Assembly: GCA_023014485.1 (NCBI GenBank)
Contig: JAJOZX010009059.1
Coordinates: 57,501 to 121,500, forward strand
Direction of reading: 5' to 3'
Source: Bathynomus jamesi
Lineage: Eukaryota > Arthropoda > Malacostraca > Isopoda > Cirolanidae
Length of the DNA: 64,000 nt
In this document: piece after piece, positions 32,779-43,690 of the stretch
Numbering within the stretch: position 1 is the first letter of the stretch
Layout: every line of letters starts with the position of its first letter
Position numbers and translations under genes: made by a program
Notes under the pieces: model-generated
What the model was told of the DNA's origin: nothing
Seen by the model: only the letters and a program-made list of their open reading frames with translations
Databases searched by the model: none

Positions 32779-35500
32779 TTGAAGGTTCTATCCTTAAATG
32801 CTCGTAGCCTACGAAATAAAATAAACGAATTGTTTTCCTTAATTGCTCGTAAAGACTGTGATTTAATTGCGATAAATGAATCGTGGCTTAGCACTGAAAC
32901 ACGTGACTTTGTAGGGGAGTATCAAATTAGAGGTTATAGAATTTTTGTTAAAAACAGAATAGGTAGGCGAGGATGCGGCGTTATGTTGTGTATCAAAGAT
33001 AATATTACTAACGTTATAGAAGTAAAGCACAGAATTCCAGAACTGATAGATTCGACTATAGCAGAACTTAAATTGAACGATTTCAAACTTGTTGTTGCAG
33101 TTATATATAGGCCCCCTAATCAAACAGCTGATACGGAAGAAGCGTTATATCATGAACTAAAGAGAGTAATAGGTAGTGAGCAGGCCTTAGTTATGGGTTA
33201 CTTTAATTGCGCCAACGTGAATTACGATACAATGCAGGGAGACGTGGAAGGTAATCGTTTAGTTAATTTTCTCGAAGATAGCTTTCTTATTCAAAAGGTT
33301 GGGGAACCTACGAGGTTCGACAGTATTTTAGATTTAGCAATAACTACGGATGATAGGCTAATCACTGATCTTCAAGTAATAGAAACGTAAAGCAATAGCG
33401 TTCACAATATGGTAGAGTTTGTCCTCTCAGTAAGTCACTCGAAACCAGCTAACTCGACTAAAATTCCTAACTTCCAGCACGCAGACTTTTGTAAATTTCG
33501 AAATGAATTGTCACACGTCAATTTTGAAAAAGTAATGGGGGTCTGCAACGCAAAACTAATGTGGGAATCGTTTGAAACAATATTTAGGGCTATAAATGAG
33601 GAATGTGTACCGTACAAAATTAAGAGTGCGAAAGTAAACAACAAGCCTTGTGGTTTACTTCTAGAGTAGGAAATATTATAAAGCGTAGGGATAGGGCTTA
33701 TAGGCTACATAAGTGCGATAAAGACAATTTGTGGTTACGAAACAACTACATATCTATAAGGCATGAAGCGAAAAGTGTAATAAAAAAGTCCAAACGCGAA
33801 TTTTAAATCTCCATAGCTCGTGACGGTAAAGAAAACCCCAAGCGATTCTTCCAATACGTCAACAATATAAATCTAGTAAAAAGTGTCTTGGGGCCGTTGA
33901 AAAATGTTAACGGAGAGCCTGTTTCTGAAAACAAGGAAATGGCTACCTTGCTAAACGAATTTTTTACGTCAGTTTTTACTATAGAAGATGTAACGAATAT
34001 CCCTACGGTCATAGACATAATACCTTTTGATAATGGTAATATTTTGGATTAATATTGTGGTTAGTGACGAGGAGGTAATACGCTATATTGATAAAATGAA
34101 AATGCGTAAATCACCGGTGGCCGGATTCCATATATCCCATACAACTAAAAGAATTAAAAGAAAGCATTGTTGTGCCGCTAACAAAGATTTTTAATGCGTC
34201 CATTTCTGAGGGATGCGTACCAAATAATTTCAAGTTAGCAAATGTAACACCTATCTTTAAGAAAGGCGATAAAGGTGCGGCGGGAAATTATGGGCCAATC
34301 AGTTTGACGTCTGTTGTCGGTAAGCTACTGGAATCAATAATTAGGGATCATACAGTCGAACACTTAGAATTGCATAACTTGTTTAGAAATAAGCAGCACT
34401 GTTTTAGGCGAAACAAATCTTGCTCAACTAATCTTTTAGAATTTTTTCAAAGCGTGGTTGAAGTTTACGATAGTCATCGGGGGTTGATGTAGTGTATTTA
34501 GATTTTCAAAAAGCGTTTGACACCGTACTGCACAAAAAAAAAAACTATTGCTCATGGAATCAGGGGTATAGTAATAAATTGAATAGAAGAGTGGTTGCGA
34601 GGTAGGAAACAGAGGGTGGTCGTTGATGGAGCGGAGTCGTGTTGGGCTAATGGAGCGAGCGGCGATCCTCAGGGTTCTGTATTGGGCCACTTGCTTTTTC
34701 TTATATATATTAACGATTTAAATGTCGGCCTAGTCAGTACAGTTTCAAAGTTTGTGGATGACACGAAGTTGGATGGTAGGGCGATTAATGATGACGATAG
34801 AGGTAAAATCCAGGAAGATCTGAATAAAATCGTTGATTGGTCAGTCACATGGCAAATGAGATTTAACCTCGATAAGTGCAAAATTTTACATTTAGGTTCT
34901 CGTCACGGTAATTTTGCGTACAGTATGTCAGGGAAGGAGTTAGCAAGCGTAGAGCAGGAAAAAGATTTAGGAGTTGTAGTCACTGGTGATTTAAAAGTAG
35001 TGAAACAAAGTACAGCAGCCAGCAGTTAATAAAGCGAACAAAGTGTTAAGTTTTATACCTCGGAATTTTGAGTAAAATCGCGCTATATTATTGTTCCTCT
35101 TTATATATCATTAGTTAGACCCCATTTGGAGTAAGCTATCCAATTTTGGAATCCGCATATGCAAAAAGATATAGACAAAATCTAAAGAGTTCAAAGACGA
35201 GCATCTAAGATGATTCCGTCGCTTAGGTCGAAGTGTACGACGATAGGCTTAAGGAGTTAAAATTGACTATACTCGAGACTAGGAGGCAAAGGAGTGATCT
35301 AATCCAGGTTTTCAAAATTATGAATGGGTTCGATAACGTAGATAGAGATAGCTTTTTCGAAATATCTCAATATAATAGGACTAGAAATAACGGGTGTAAG
35401 TTGACAAGCAGAAGGTTCGAGAGAGCAGTTGCCAAATAGGTGGAATTGTTTGCCTGTAGAAGTAATTAGTAGCACGTCTACAAACATGTTTAAAAATCGA
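32779..35500 (+). pseudogene. CR1 ORF2 endonuclease/reverse transcriptase
   Basis: The endonuclease (32779-33390) has LSLNARSLRNKI, DLIAINESWLS, GCGVMLCIKDNI, VVAVIYRPPNQ and ALVMGYFNCANVNYD, where GDFN is changed to GYFN, so a catalytic Asp is lost. Frame breaks near 33390 and 33669 follow. The reverse transcriptase has PNNFKLANVTPIFKKGDKG, YGPISLTSVVGKLLE, NPQGSVLGHL-like DPQGSVLGHLLFLIYIND, SKFVDDTKLDG (FADD changed to FVDD), WQMRFNLDKCKILHLGSRHG and DLGVVVTGDLK. The C-terminal LVRPHLE lies near 35115. About eight stops or shifts are present. Confidence 0.8.
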
Positions 35501-36073
35501 TTAGACGCATATGTTTTTAGATTGGGTATAGTTTAAGGTAGTAAAATTAAGGCTTTGTTGTTCGGAACCCATGTAAAATTGTAGGTCCTCTCCGCCACCA
35601 CGGAGGACATGCACAATACACAATTACGAACACAGTAAGGTAGACCAGCCATAAGTGGATCCTCGGGTCTTTGTTGGTCTGAAACATTATAACATGTAAC
35701 ATTACATGCTCATCACAACCGAAATGCACAGAATTTGATATTTTATTCGTAATCATATTATTTTCAATATTTTCTTTATCATTATCTTTAAAAAGTTATA
35801 TTCCTTTGTCAGTGCAACTATCACTACCATACCATTGAAAACTAGGGAGTGTGTATGTATTTTAAGATAATTTAAATGTGGATCTACTTAGGGGAGTGCG
35901 AATTTTTTATACCTTTCAGCTCACGCACAGGAACAGGAAGCCTGTTTCCTGTACCTACCTCACAGTATGGTGGGTGAAGCGTATGATGTATAAAAAAATG
36001 GGAATCAAATAAAATACGCGGCGTGTTGTCTGTTTGATGCCTCCCTAGACTGCCCTCCCTGGATCTGCCCCTG

Positions 36074-36830
36074 CCTGGTCGTGTTGTAAAGTTTCTTAGC
36101 TCATATGAAAAATTAAGGATTGACTTTTCCTCTGATTCTTCGTCTTTCCATGGCGTCTCCCGGTTTAACAGGTCTCGTGATATTTTTTCGAAACATAACT
36201 GATGATGCAGGTATTCGTACTATGAAAAACGGTTTCACAAAAAATTTACAGAATCGCTTCAAGCAGTGGAAGATAGATATTACTTGCATGGTTGCTCAGG
36301 TTTTAGATCCTCATTTAAAATTTGCTTACATTACAGTTCCTGAGTTTGTAAAAAGTGAGATAATCACTATATCTGCATCACCTAATGCTTGCCCTACACG
36401 TACTATAACTCATGGCGTTCAAGCAACTGCTTTTGTTTCACGAGAAGATCGAGAACCTTTGAAAAAGAAGCCGAAGGTCGACTAATGGAGCAACTTCGGT
36501 GAGTTTGCTACGTCTTCATCAGATAGGCCGCCAGCTATCAAAAGTAGTGAGCAAAGTTGTCAAAAAGAATGTGGCACTTATTTAAAGGAGCTACGAGTCA
36601 GTCGCAACATAAACCATCTTGAATGGTGGCACCATAATGACGATAGATTCCTGAAGCTCTTAGTATTTCCTTGCAAATATTTCACCACACCACCCACAAG
36701 CGTAGGAAATGAACGGTTGTTCAGTTCTGCGGAAAGACGTAATTATCAACGCACGTAATGGTTTAGCCCCTGATGCTGCTGAACGACTAATATTTCTACA
36801 GATAATCGACTTGCCTTAAATTTCACTTAT
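36074..36830 (+). pseudogene. BED-type hAT transposase, C-terminal piece
   Basis: The open frame 36120-36485 contains KWKIDITCMVAQVLDPHLKF, the hAT AxxLDPRxK region with the Arg replaced by His. After a stop near 36483 the dimerisation domain reads LEWWHHNDDRFLKL, FTTPPTSVGNERLFSSA (the SERxFS catalytic Glu block, here NERLFS) and, in another frame, AERLIFLQ. It ends near 36820 and is followed by an AATAAA-like signal at 36903. Confidence 0.75.
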
Positions 36831-37171
36831 TAGCTTTGTTTTTGCGATAATTACTGCCTGTTCATTTTTTTCATTTTCTTTTTGTTTGTAATTATTCTTT
36901 GAAATAAAAAACATTTTAAGTTCCATTTCCTACATCATATTATTTACCCTAATTATAACATATTCGGTATTCGGTTGAAAACAAAAACTATTCGGCCGAA
37001 TTTCCTCATTTTTTTAACGAGTATCGAATATCGAGAAAGAGTTTTTTATCTTCGTTGTACTTAAAAGGAAAAAATTAAATCAAGGGACATTCACATTTTT
37101 TAGGGAACTTCTAATGGTACAAATACAGGTACGTCTGAACATGAGAATGGTAGATCGCATTGTTGTGATAT

Positions 37172-37172
37172 A

Positions 37173-37211
<39 letters not shown>
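37172..37211. repeat. (TA)n microsatellite
   Basis: Alternating ta run of about 40 bases between the hAT remnant and the tRNA-like SINE pair. Confidence 0.95.
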
Positions 37212-37213
<2 letters not shown>

Positions 37214-37398
37214 TAAAGAACGACGCTTTGTATAGGAGAATTATCCGCGCAAGATGAGAGCGAAAGAACGAAACAAATGAAAAAATGAGGTACCCACCCG
37301 GGAATCGAACCCGGGATCTTCCGATTGCCGGTCAGATATGATAACCACTACACCACAGGCCTCACCCAAACAAATGTCGTAATTGTAATTCCTCTACA
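37214..37398 (-). repeat. tRNA-derived SINE, first copy
   Basis: A 185-bp unit whose minus strand starts with gaattacgacatttgtttgg, passes through a tRNA-like core (37287-37363) and ends with cttgcgcggataattctcct. The core has an A-box (TGGTGTAGTGG), a perfect B-box (GGTTCGATTCC), a paired T-arm (CCGGG/CCCGG) and a 5-bp anticodon-type stem with loop CCGGCAA. The acceptor stem pairs only for four bases and loop position 33 is C, so it is a tRNA-derived repeat, not a normal tRNA gene. Confidence 0.75.
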
Positions 37399-37487
37399 TA
37401 CGCGCAGAAACCAATGCCCCAAAGGGGCACCTCCCGCATGCCGTAACATATATACATTACAACTGCAAACACGCAGTATAATTAACG

Positions 37488-37669
37488 TAAAGAACGACGC
37501 TTTGTATAGGAGAATTTGCCGCGCAAGATGAGAGCGAAAGAACGAAACAAATGAAAAAAATGAGGTACCCACCCGGGAATCGAACCCGGGATCTTCCGAT
37601 TGCTGGTCAGATATGATAACCACTACACCACAGGCCTCACCCAAACAAATGTCGTAATTCCTCTACATT
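37488..37669 (-). repeat. tRNA-derived SINE, second copy
   Basis: Direct repeat of the first copy with few differences (tRNA-like core 37562-37638; anticodon-like loop CCAGCAA against CCGGCAA). A third, partial and inverted piece of its tail (ttcgctctcatcttgcgcgg) lies at about 37689-37708. The spacer 37399-37487 has no recognised feature. Confidence 0.75.
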
Positions 37670-37779
37670 TTTTATTTGTTTCTTTCTTTCGCTCTCATCT
37701 TGCGCGGGTAATCAAAGCGTTATTCTGTTTCTCTCCATACATTTTGTACCATATCATACTAAACTTTTCTAACAGCCTT

Positions 37780-38160
37780 ACGTATCCTTTCCTTCAAATG
37801 TTCCAAAATTGTTGCCATTGGTTGAACAAAATCTTAATTTTTGACATAGCCCCAGAGGAAGATATTAAGGGGGGATTAGATCGGCCGAACGAGCCGGCCA
37901 AGGAATGGGCGCCCCACGTCCGATCCAACGATCAGGCAATTGCTCATTCAGGAATGTTCTAACCTCATTGTGGAAATGTGGTGGCGTACTATCTTGCTGA
38001 AACCACACATCAACTTTGTCCTTTAGTAGCTGGGGCATCAGCCACAGCTGTAGCATCTCGCGGTAAATGATACCGTTAATTGTTTGTTCAGTAAAGAAGA
38101 ATGGACCGTACACTTTCTCAGAGGTAAGAGCACAAAACACGTTAATCTTAGGCCCTAGGG
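37780..38160 (-). pseudogene. Mariner transposase fragment, DD41D type
   Basis: The minus frame reads VYGPFFFTEQTINGIIYREM, WFQQDSTPPHFHNEVRTFL, PDRWIGRGAPIPWPARSADL (usual SPDL) and then stops. The order and the WIGRGAP block match the DD41D mariners elsewhere in this window. No terminal repeats were found next to it. Confidence 0.7.
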
Positions 38161-38372
38161 CTATCTCTGACTTTCAATATTACAAATAAGAATTCCCTGA
38201 AATATTCTTTATTTGTATATCTTTCTTTTCGCTGTAGCTTTGTTAGTTTGTTTCACCCGCTATATTTATATATACATATATATATATATAATTAAGATAA
38301 CTACGAAGGAAAATAAAACACAAAATAGTACTCAAGCGCTTTCCTTTAATGACATCCTCAGGAACACATATA

Positions 38373-38957
38373 GAGGGGGTGGGTAAAAAAAGTTACTTCT
38401 TAGAGGTAAACTGTCGTGTTAAAAAACGTAAGGAGACTAGAACTCCCAAACTTCATAAATACTTACCTCAGCATGTTCTTTGTCTTAATTGAGAAGTTGC
38501 TCGATGTGTACCCCTTTCTGCTCAACGCAGGCCTCCAAACATGGACGCCACTGATCAATATACCTGTTTACATATCGCTGAGACACCTTCTCCCAGCCGA
38601 GCAGAATTCTTTCCCGTAGTTCATCTATGTCTCTTATATTGGTACCAGGGATGTAAACTTTGGACTTCAGGGCTTCCCAAATACCATAATCTAGTTCTAG
38701 TGGTGAAAGATCGGGGCTACTAGCCGGCCACATGTTGGGTGCGATAAAATCCTGTGTTTCATTCTCAGGGAATGTAACAGTTTGGCGTGCTGTGTGAGCA
38801 GGGCCTCCATCTTGGTGGAAAGTATATCTTTCACTACTAATTCGTCGAATATCAGTTAGATTAAGTGAAAGATATGAAGCTTGGGAGCTCTAGTCCACTT
38901 ACTTTTTTTTAATATGACAGTTTACCTCTAAGGGGTTACTTTTTTTTACCCACCCTG
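38373..38957 (-). mobile_element. 5'-deleted mariner element, 585 bp
   Basis: The ends are inverted: gagggggtgggtaaaaaaag on the left and the reverse complement of cagggtgggtaaaaaaaagt on the right, with shared TTAGAGGTAAACTGTC. TA is at 38371-38372 and 38958-38959. The minus strand keeps a transposase C-terminal half: TFHQDGGPAHTARQTV (second Asp), NMWPASSPDLSPLELDYGIW and VCVEQKGVHIEQ-like end. SPDLSPLELDYGIW carries two residues more than the usual SPDLSPLDYGIW. Confidence 0.75.
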
Positions 38958-38970
38958 TATATATATATAT

Positions 38971-39313
38971 TGTAGACACCAATCGACCAGAGAAGTGCTC
39001 CGTGGGGGACGGTAGGCAGTAGACAGGGAATGCTGCAACTCCCGTTTTTCTTGTCATTTTCCTCTTTAGCTGATCTTTTTCTCGTATCTCATCTACCCTG
39101 TGAGCAGTCCAGCATGCTCTCAGAAACACATTTCTTGCTTTATTCTTCACTGCACATACTCGTACATGTATTTTACACACTACACAATCTTTTCAAAATT
39201 AAAAAAAAAATAATGGCATCGTGACCCTCGGAGAACTTGATGTCGGCTCTCTCCGTCTTATATAGGAGGGGAGCACCTTGGGGGGCGTTCGCCCTTGGCC
39301 CCTCCTTCCTGCA
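38971..39313 (-). mobile_element. Possible solo LTR, 343 bp
   Basis: On the minus strand it begins TGCAGGAAGGAGGGGCC, has a TATA box (CCTATATAAGACG), then AATAAAG about 135 bases further and ends GGTGTCTACA. TG...CA ends with promoter before poly(A) signal fit an LTR. No target duplication was found, so the call is tentative. Confidence 0.4.
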
Positions 39314-39339
39314 TTAAAAAAATTATTTGTATATATATA

Positions 39340-40090
39340 GAGGGTGGGCCGTAAGTTTCCATACATAGGAAAATTTAAACGTTTGTTTTTATGTTTCAGA
39401 TACCCTAAGAATATGCGTTTGTAAGATCTTGTTTACTGATGAAGCAAATTTTTACGTCAATGGAGAGGTTAATCGGCAAAACATACGTTATTGGAGTAAT
39501 GCTAACCCTAACTGGCTGAGTCCGACGAAGATGCAAGGTGCCGGTAAAGTGATGGTGTGGGCCGGGATATGGGGTGACAGAATTATTGGACCAATTTTTG
39601 TCAGTGGAAATCTTAATGCCGAAAGGTATCTTAACATGTTGCAAGAAGAGATTTTCCCATCCCTGCTAAACGAGGAAGGTAACTTCCCAGTTTACTTCCA
39701 GCAAGATGGAGCTCCACCTCATTATGGTCTTCACGTGCGTCGGTATTTGGATCAGCAGTTTCCGGATGCTTGGATTGGTCGGCGTGGTCCTGTGGAGTGG
39801 CCTCCCAGATCCCCAGATCTCACCCCCCTTGATTTCTATCTTTGGGGGCACTTGAAGGCCATGGTGTATCAGGAAAAGATACGAGACGTAAATCATCTAA
39901 ACGAACGTATCACCAACGCCATTACAAGCATAACGTCAACTGTGCTAATGCGTGTTCATCAACAGTGGGGAACACGTATTGAAATGTGTTTTCAAAACAA
40001 TGGCAACCATGTAGAGCATATTATATAAATAAAAATGGTTGTCCATAAAAAATGTTTATTTTTCCTATGTATGGAAACTTACGGCCCACC

Positions 40091-40093
<3 letters not shown>
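39340..40093 (+). mobile_element. 5'-deleted DD41D mariner, 754 bp
   Basis: The left end gagggtgggccgtaagtttc and the right end (reverse complement of cagggtgggccgtaagtttc) differ by one base. TA lies on both sides and both flanks are (TA)n. The transposase lacks its DNA-binding half. Confidence 0.87.
39429..40028 (+). pseudogene. DD41D mariner transposase, catalytic half
   Basis: A 199-residue open frame. IFxDEAN-type [18 protein letters not shown] holds the first Asp, [20 protein letters not shown] the second, and [17 protein letters not shown] the third; 41 residues lie between the second Asp and the Asp of PLDF, so it is a DD41D type. The C-terminus has [11 protein letters not shown]. 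All three catalytic residues are intact, but the N-terminal helix-turn-helix region is missing because the left terminal repeat joins directly to the catalytic domain, so it cannot act alone. Confidence 0.85.
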
Positions 40094-40126
<33 letters not shown>

Positions 40127-40446
40127 TATTACGATGGAGCGAAAATATGAATTTTAGAATATCAATTTGGAATACCTGGGAAAAGTTGTAAATGACGCTA
40201 ATTTAAATGTTCACAAAATTTGAACTAGCTGCTGTTTCAGTAAGAGACTCCCTAATGACCTTGAAAAACCGTCACATTTTGAGCCTCAGTCACTCAGTCT
40301 TCCTAAAGTACGTGCAGTGACGAGATGTGTTACAGTTTAGTTTAGCCTATTAGTATAACTACTTAACCGTTTTTGCATGCATAAATATTTATTTCTTGTA
40401 ATTCTCTGATTTAATTACATTAATTCTATTTTTCAGGAATATTAAA

Positions 40447-42734
40447 ATGGATAAAGTAAAGACAAGGCAGTGTAGTATATGCCCAGTTTTTGGCGCTGCT
40501 AAAGAACTAAATAACAATAGGCTTCCAAACTATGAAGAAATGTTTAGACATTATTTATGGGTAAGAGCTGACATAAAGTTCACTAATAATAACGAAGATC
40601 CTGCAGTCTCTACGTATCAGAAAGAGTCGCTTTAGATATTGAAAATATTTGGGTAAAGGCCTCAATTCCAACAGTTTCTCACAAAAGAGTTTTGCAGCTT
40701 ATTTGCTCCTATCATAAATATATGATGTTGATAAAGCCATACAAAGGAAGAAAAGGAAACCCAAATTATCAAAACAAATTACAGTTGTTCAGAGAAAAAG
40801 CTAAAAATTTATTTGATATTGCTAGCTGCAAATGTGAGTTTGATTCATGTCACTGTGATAAAACTAAAAAGGTTCCTTGCATTGAGCAAAAATTTCTCAC
40901 TGATCAAAGAGGAGATAGAAAAATGGCAATTGGGAACATAGATAAAATAACAACTGAAAAACTTAAAAAGAATATGAAACGAAAAGAAGTGGAACTTTCT
41001 CGAATTAGCAAAAGCATTTCAACTAATGATGATGCTGTAGGCCTAGGCCTTGATTCTTCTGATTCGGAGGGTGACATTTCAGCTTGCTCAGGGAAAGAAT
41101 CAAACCCGACCCAAACAAGAGCTGTTGATGATGCTAGACCGTCTAACTTGCATCAACAAATGAGAGTTAATTTAGGAAATGTTGCACAAGTTTGTGATAG
41201 ATACGGCATATCTGACCGGGCAGGTGTATCTTTGGCATCTGCTGCCCTGCAAGATGTTGGTCTAATAGGAAATAAAAATACCTCTCTCGTAACTGACAGG
41301 AGTAAAATTAGAAGAGAAAGGACGAAAATGAGGAACAAATGCAAAAAACTTCACTTTTCTAAGTGGTCAAAATATGATGATAAAAACCCACTCTAATAGG
41401 CAGAGTTTATTAAAATATAATGAGGAACACTTAAAAGCACTATAGTTTGATGGAAGAGAAGATAATACTAAATGTCATATCAAGCAAGGCAAAAAATATT
41501 ATTACAAGTCGGTCATTGAAGACCACATAACTTTAGTAAGAGAACCAGGGTTTTGCTATGTTGGTCATATTGCACCTGTCTCTGGTACTGCTCATGGTAT
41601 TAAAGATTCGTTAATTCAGTTTTTATCAGAAAATGTTCAAAACATTGATGAACTGGTGGCTATTGGATGTGATGGAACTCCTGTAAACACAGGAAGGCAT
41701 AATGGAATTATTAGCCTCTTAGAATTAGCATTAGGTACACCTTTGCAGTGGCTGATATGTCAATTGCACACTAACGAACTTCCACTTCGCCACTTGTTAT
41801 ATCACATTGATGGGAGCACAACAGGACCTGATACCTTCTCTGGCACAATTGGCAAAGCACTGAAAAATTGTGAACAACTTCCAGTTACAGGGTTTGATGA
41901 AATGGAAGCTTTATACCATACATAGCAAATGAAGACTTAAGAACGGAGCAGAAGTATTTGCTTGAAATCTGTAAAGTTGTGTGTTCAGGTAAATGCTCTC
42001 AGGATTTGTCTGCAAAAAATCCAGGAACTTTACCTCATGCAAGGTGGATAACTACAGCAAATCGAATTCTACGCTTATACATTGCTAAAGATAAACCATC
42101 AGAGAACCTTCGTGCAACATTTGTAATGAAAGTTTATGCTCCAATGTGGTTTACCATTAAGTCAAAATCTTCATGCACATGAGGAGGAAGACATGTCTGG
42201 GAAACCATTTCAAGATCAAGATACCTTCCACTTGAGCTGAGAAACGTTGTGGATTCTTCAATACAACGCAACGCTTATTTTGCTCACCCAGAGAACCTAT
42301 TGCTCTCCATGATCACCGATGATCAGGAGCACATCAGAGAGCTGTCAGTTCGAAGAATTATGCTTGCAAGAAGCAAAGCACAAAAGGAAATCCGAAAGTT
42401 TACAATACCAAAGCTGAACTTTGGAGCAAAAGAATACCGTGATGTTATTAACTGGAAAGAAGAAGGGCGATTAAGTCCTCCACTTTTGCATCAATTAACG
42501 GAGAAGGAATTGAGAGAGCTCGCTTCCAAACAGTTAGATTTTGGAGGCATACTTGGGATGCCATGTCACACACAGGCCATAGAAAGATGTATTAAGCTAG
42601 TAACAGAAGCAGCAGCTACAGTTTGTGGAAAAGAACGAAGGGATGGATTCATTCGAGTGAGATTGGAATCAAGAAACATAATGCCATTTTCCAATACTAA
42701 ATCACAACAGTTCGATAAGCAGGAAAAGGAATAA
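40447..42734 (+). pseudogene. Divergent hAT-like transposase, copy C
   Basis: The start MDKVKTRQCSICPVF lies 11 bases after a CTATTTTTCAG acceptor. Pieces in order: 40447-40635, 40692-41396 (FDIASCKCEFDSCHCDKTKK Cys block, FLTDQRGDRK), a gap with an 81-bp insertion at 41338-41418, then FDGRED, CDGTPVNTG, CQLHTNELPLRHL, HIDGSTTGP (41656-41925), HARWITTANRILRLY (41958-42182) and 42249-42734 with CHTQAIERCIKLVTEA and RRDGFIRV. Four frame breaks. The catalytic-site candidates are all kept. Confidence 0.8.
41338..41418 (-). mobile_element. 81-bp Penelope-like tail insertion
   Basis: It is flanked by an exact 11-bp duplication, aatgaggaaca (41327-41337 and 41419-41429), and breaks the transposase frame of copy C. 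The minus strand resembles the Penelope-like terminus at 5425-5490 (shared ATAAACTCTG, GTGGGTTTTTAT, TCATATTTTGACC and AAGTGAAGTTTTTTGCATT). Confidence 0.7.
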
Positions 42735-42833
42735 GGCTTAGACAAAAGTCCATAATAAGGTTGGATGGTTGGGATGGGCTAGGCTGGAACTCGATGTGCA
42801 GCTACCTCCACTTGGTGAGTTCTGTGTACTTTA

Positions 42834-43620
42834 TATATATATGATTTAAGAATTTTAAAGTTATTAACGGAAATATCAACCTTACACTTAACAGAATGAT
42901 TTCTAATGGCAGACTGTTCCTTTTTAGATAAAACTTTCCCTGTCCTATGGCTAATACCCATATGGGAGCAAAATCTTGCCTGTTAAGTGTAAGGTTGATA
43001 TTTCCGTTAATAACTTTAAAATTCTTAAATCATTAAAATGCCCGTCCTCTCTCCGTATTTACGAATCTCTCTGCATTAAATTTCTGAACTCCAATTTAAA
43101 TATTGATTCTAGCTGTTACCCCCTTTATATTAATTAGAATACCTACAAACTAATTTTTTTTTCTTTTTTTCCCCTTCACCCTGTCTCCTTTTTGCCTCAG
43201 TTGTTTGTGGCTGTCAAGTGAGCATGGTATGTTTGGTGCACTTTTGCGTTTTTTCATTTAACTTTTTATTAGTAAAATTTTTAACTAATTTATGTTTGAA
43301 TGTTTTTAGTTTTTAAGTTTTATTTTTATCATGCGTATATTTGTCATGTACATAATTTTTACTTTTTGTTTTTGGCTTATGCTTGTTTTATGCTTTTTAA
43401 TTTTTATTCTTGAAGTGGTTTTATTCTGTACTATAAATTAGTTTTAGTTTTTGACATTCGTATATTTTTGTCATGCATTAATTTTAGCTTTTTATTTATT
43501 AGGCCTTGAAAATGGGTAGAGTTGCCCGAAACGTCGGCTGCAGCCAAATATAATGACTTTTTTGCTCTACATCTTCGTTTTTATCCTAAATGTAAAACTA
43601 CGTCTCCTTAGGAGGGATCC
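42834..43620. mobile_element. Penelope-like remnant with inverted halves
   Basis: The minus strand 42961-42840 reads GISHRTGKVL, SAIRNHSVKCKVDIS and NNFKILKS; the plus strand from about 42980 reads KCKVDISVNNFKILKS and then SSLRIYESLCIKFLNSNLN. These match the C-terminal part of Penelope-like ORFs (GIY-YIG endonuclease end, usually ILESIYI...PSLN). So two copies lie head to head with about 55 mirrored bases. Downstream, 43505-43560 has GCCCGAAACGTCGG and aatgactttttt, a Penelope-like end. Confidence 0.6.
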
Positions 43621-43626
43621 TATTTC

Positions 43627-43628
<2 letters not shown>

Positions 43629-43687
<59 letters not shown>

Positions 43688-43690
43688 TAT
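43629..43690. repeat. (TA)n microsatellite
   Basis: Long alternating ta run. Further runs occur at about 43817-43835 and 44048-44080. Confidence 0.95.

Larger units (their letters stand above)
31930..35735 (+). mobile_element. CR1 LINE, 5'-truncated, plus strand
   Basis: ORF1 esterase, endonuclease and reverse transcriptase follow in order. The 3' untranslated region (35540-35735) ends in aacattataacatgtaacat, degenerate copies of an 8-base unit; CR1 elements typically end in such 8-base repeats. The same 3' region occurs inverted at 58480-58660. The PHD-like N-terminal domain of ORF1 is absent. Confidence 0.78.
31729..36073. mobile_element. hAT-type insertion carrying a CR1 LINE
   Basis: The left end reads CATGGGCAGATCCA and the right end is the reverse complement of CAGGGGCAGATCCAGGG; both fit the hAT end CAGGGGCxGATCCAG. 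It interrupts the BED-type hAT transposase. The 8-bp flanks do not match (atttagcg and cctggtcg), so a flanking change must have happened if the ends are right. Most of the inside is the CR1 LINE. Confidence 0.5.
18560..37110 (+). mobile_element. Old BED-type hAT element, split into four pieces
   Basis: Pieces of one hAT transposase follow in order on the plus strand: BED finger at 18600-18780 and start of the core to 19000, a short piece at about 24450-24534, the middle at 31177-31728, and the C-terminal domain at 36074-36830. The gaps are filled by a CR1 LINE, an I-type LINE with a 13-bp target duplication, and another hAT-type insertion. The 3' noncoding end is probably the ttcggtattcgg-rich stretch at 36965-37035. 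The 5' terminus was not found. Confidence 0.65.
40130..42740 (+). mobile_element. Divergent hAT-like element, copy C
   Basis: The left end TACGATGGAGCGAAAATATG matches the left end of copy D (TAGGATGGAGCGAAAATATG, reverse strand at 54750), so the third base is a mutation of the family TAGG. The following 300 bases of leader are about 90 per cent like copy D. The right end was not found: no inverted TAGG-type end occurs within several hundred bases after the stop at 42734, so it is probably truncated. The left flank is (TA)n next to a mariner end. Confidence 0.72.

Noticed and set aside
31729..36073. Target duplication for the hAT-type insertion carrying CR1
   Set aside because: The 8-mers next to the proposed ends do not match; ends are kept at lower confidence without a duplication.
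37287..37638. Two functional tRNA-Ala genes
   Set aside because: The acceptor stem pairs only partly, position 33 is C, and the flanks are duplicated with the core; a SINE fits better.
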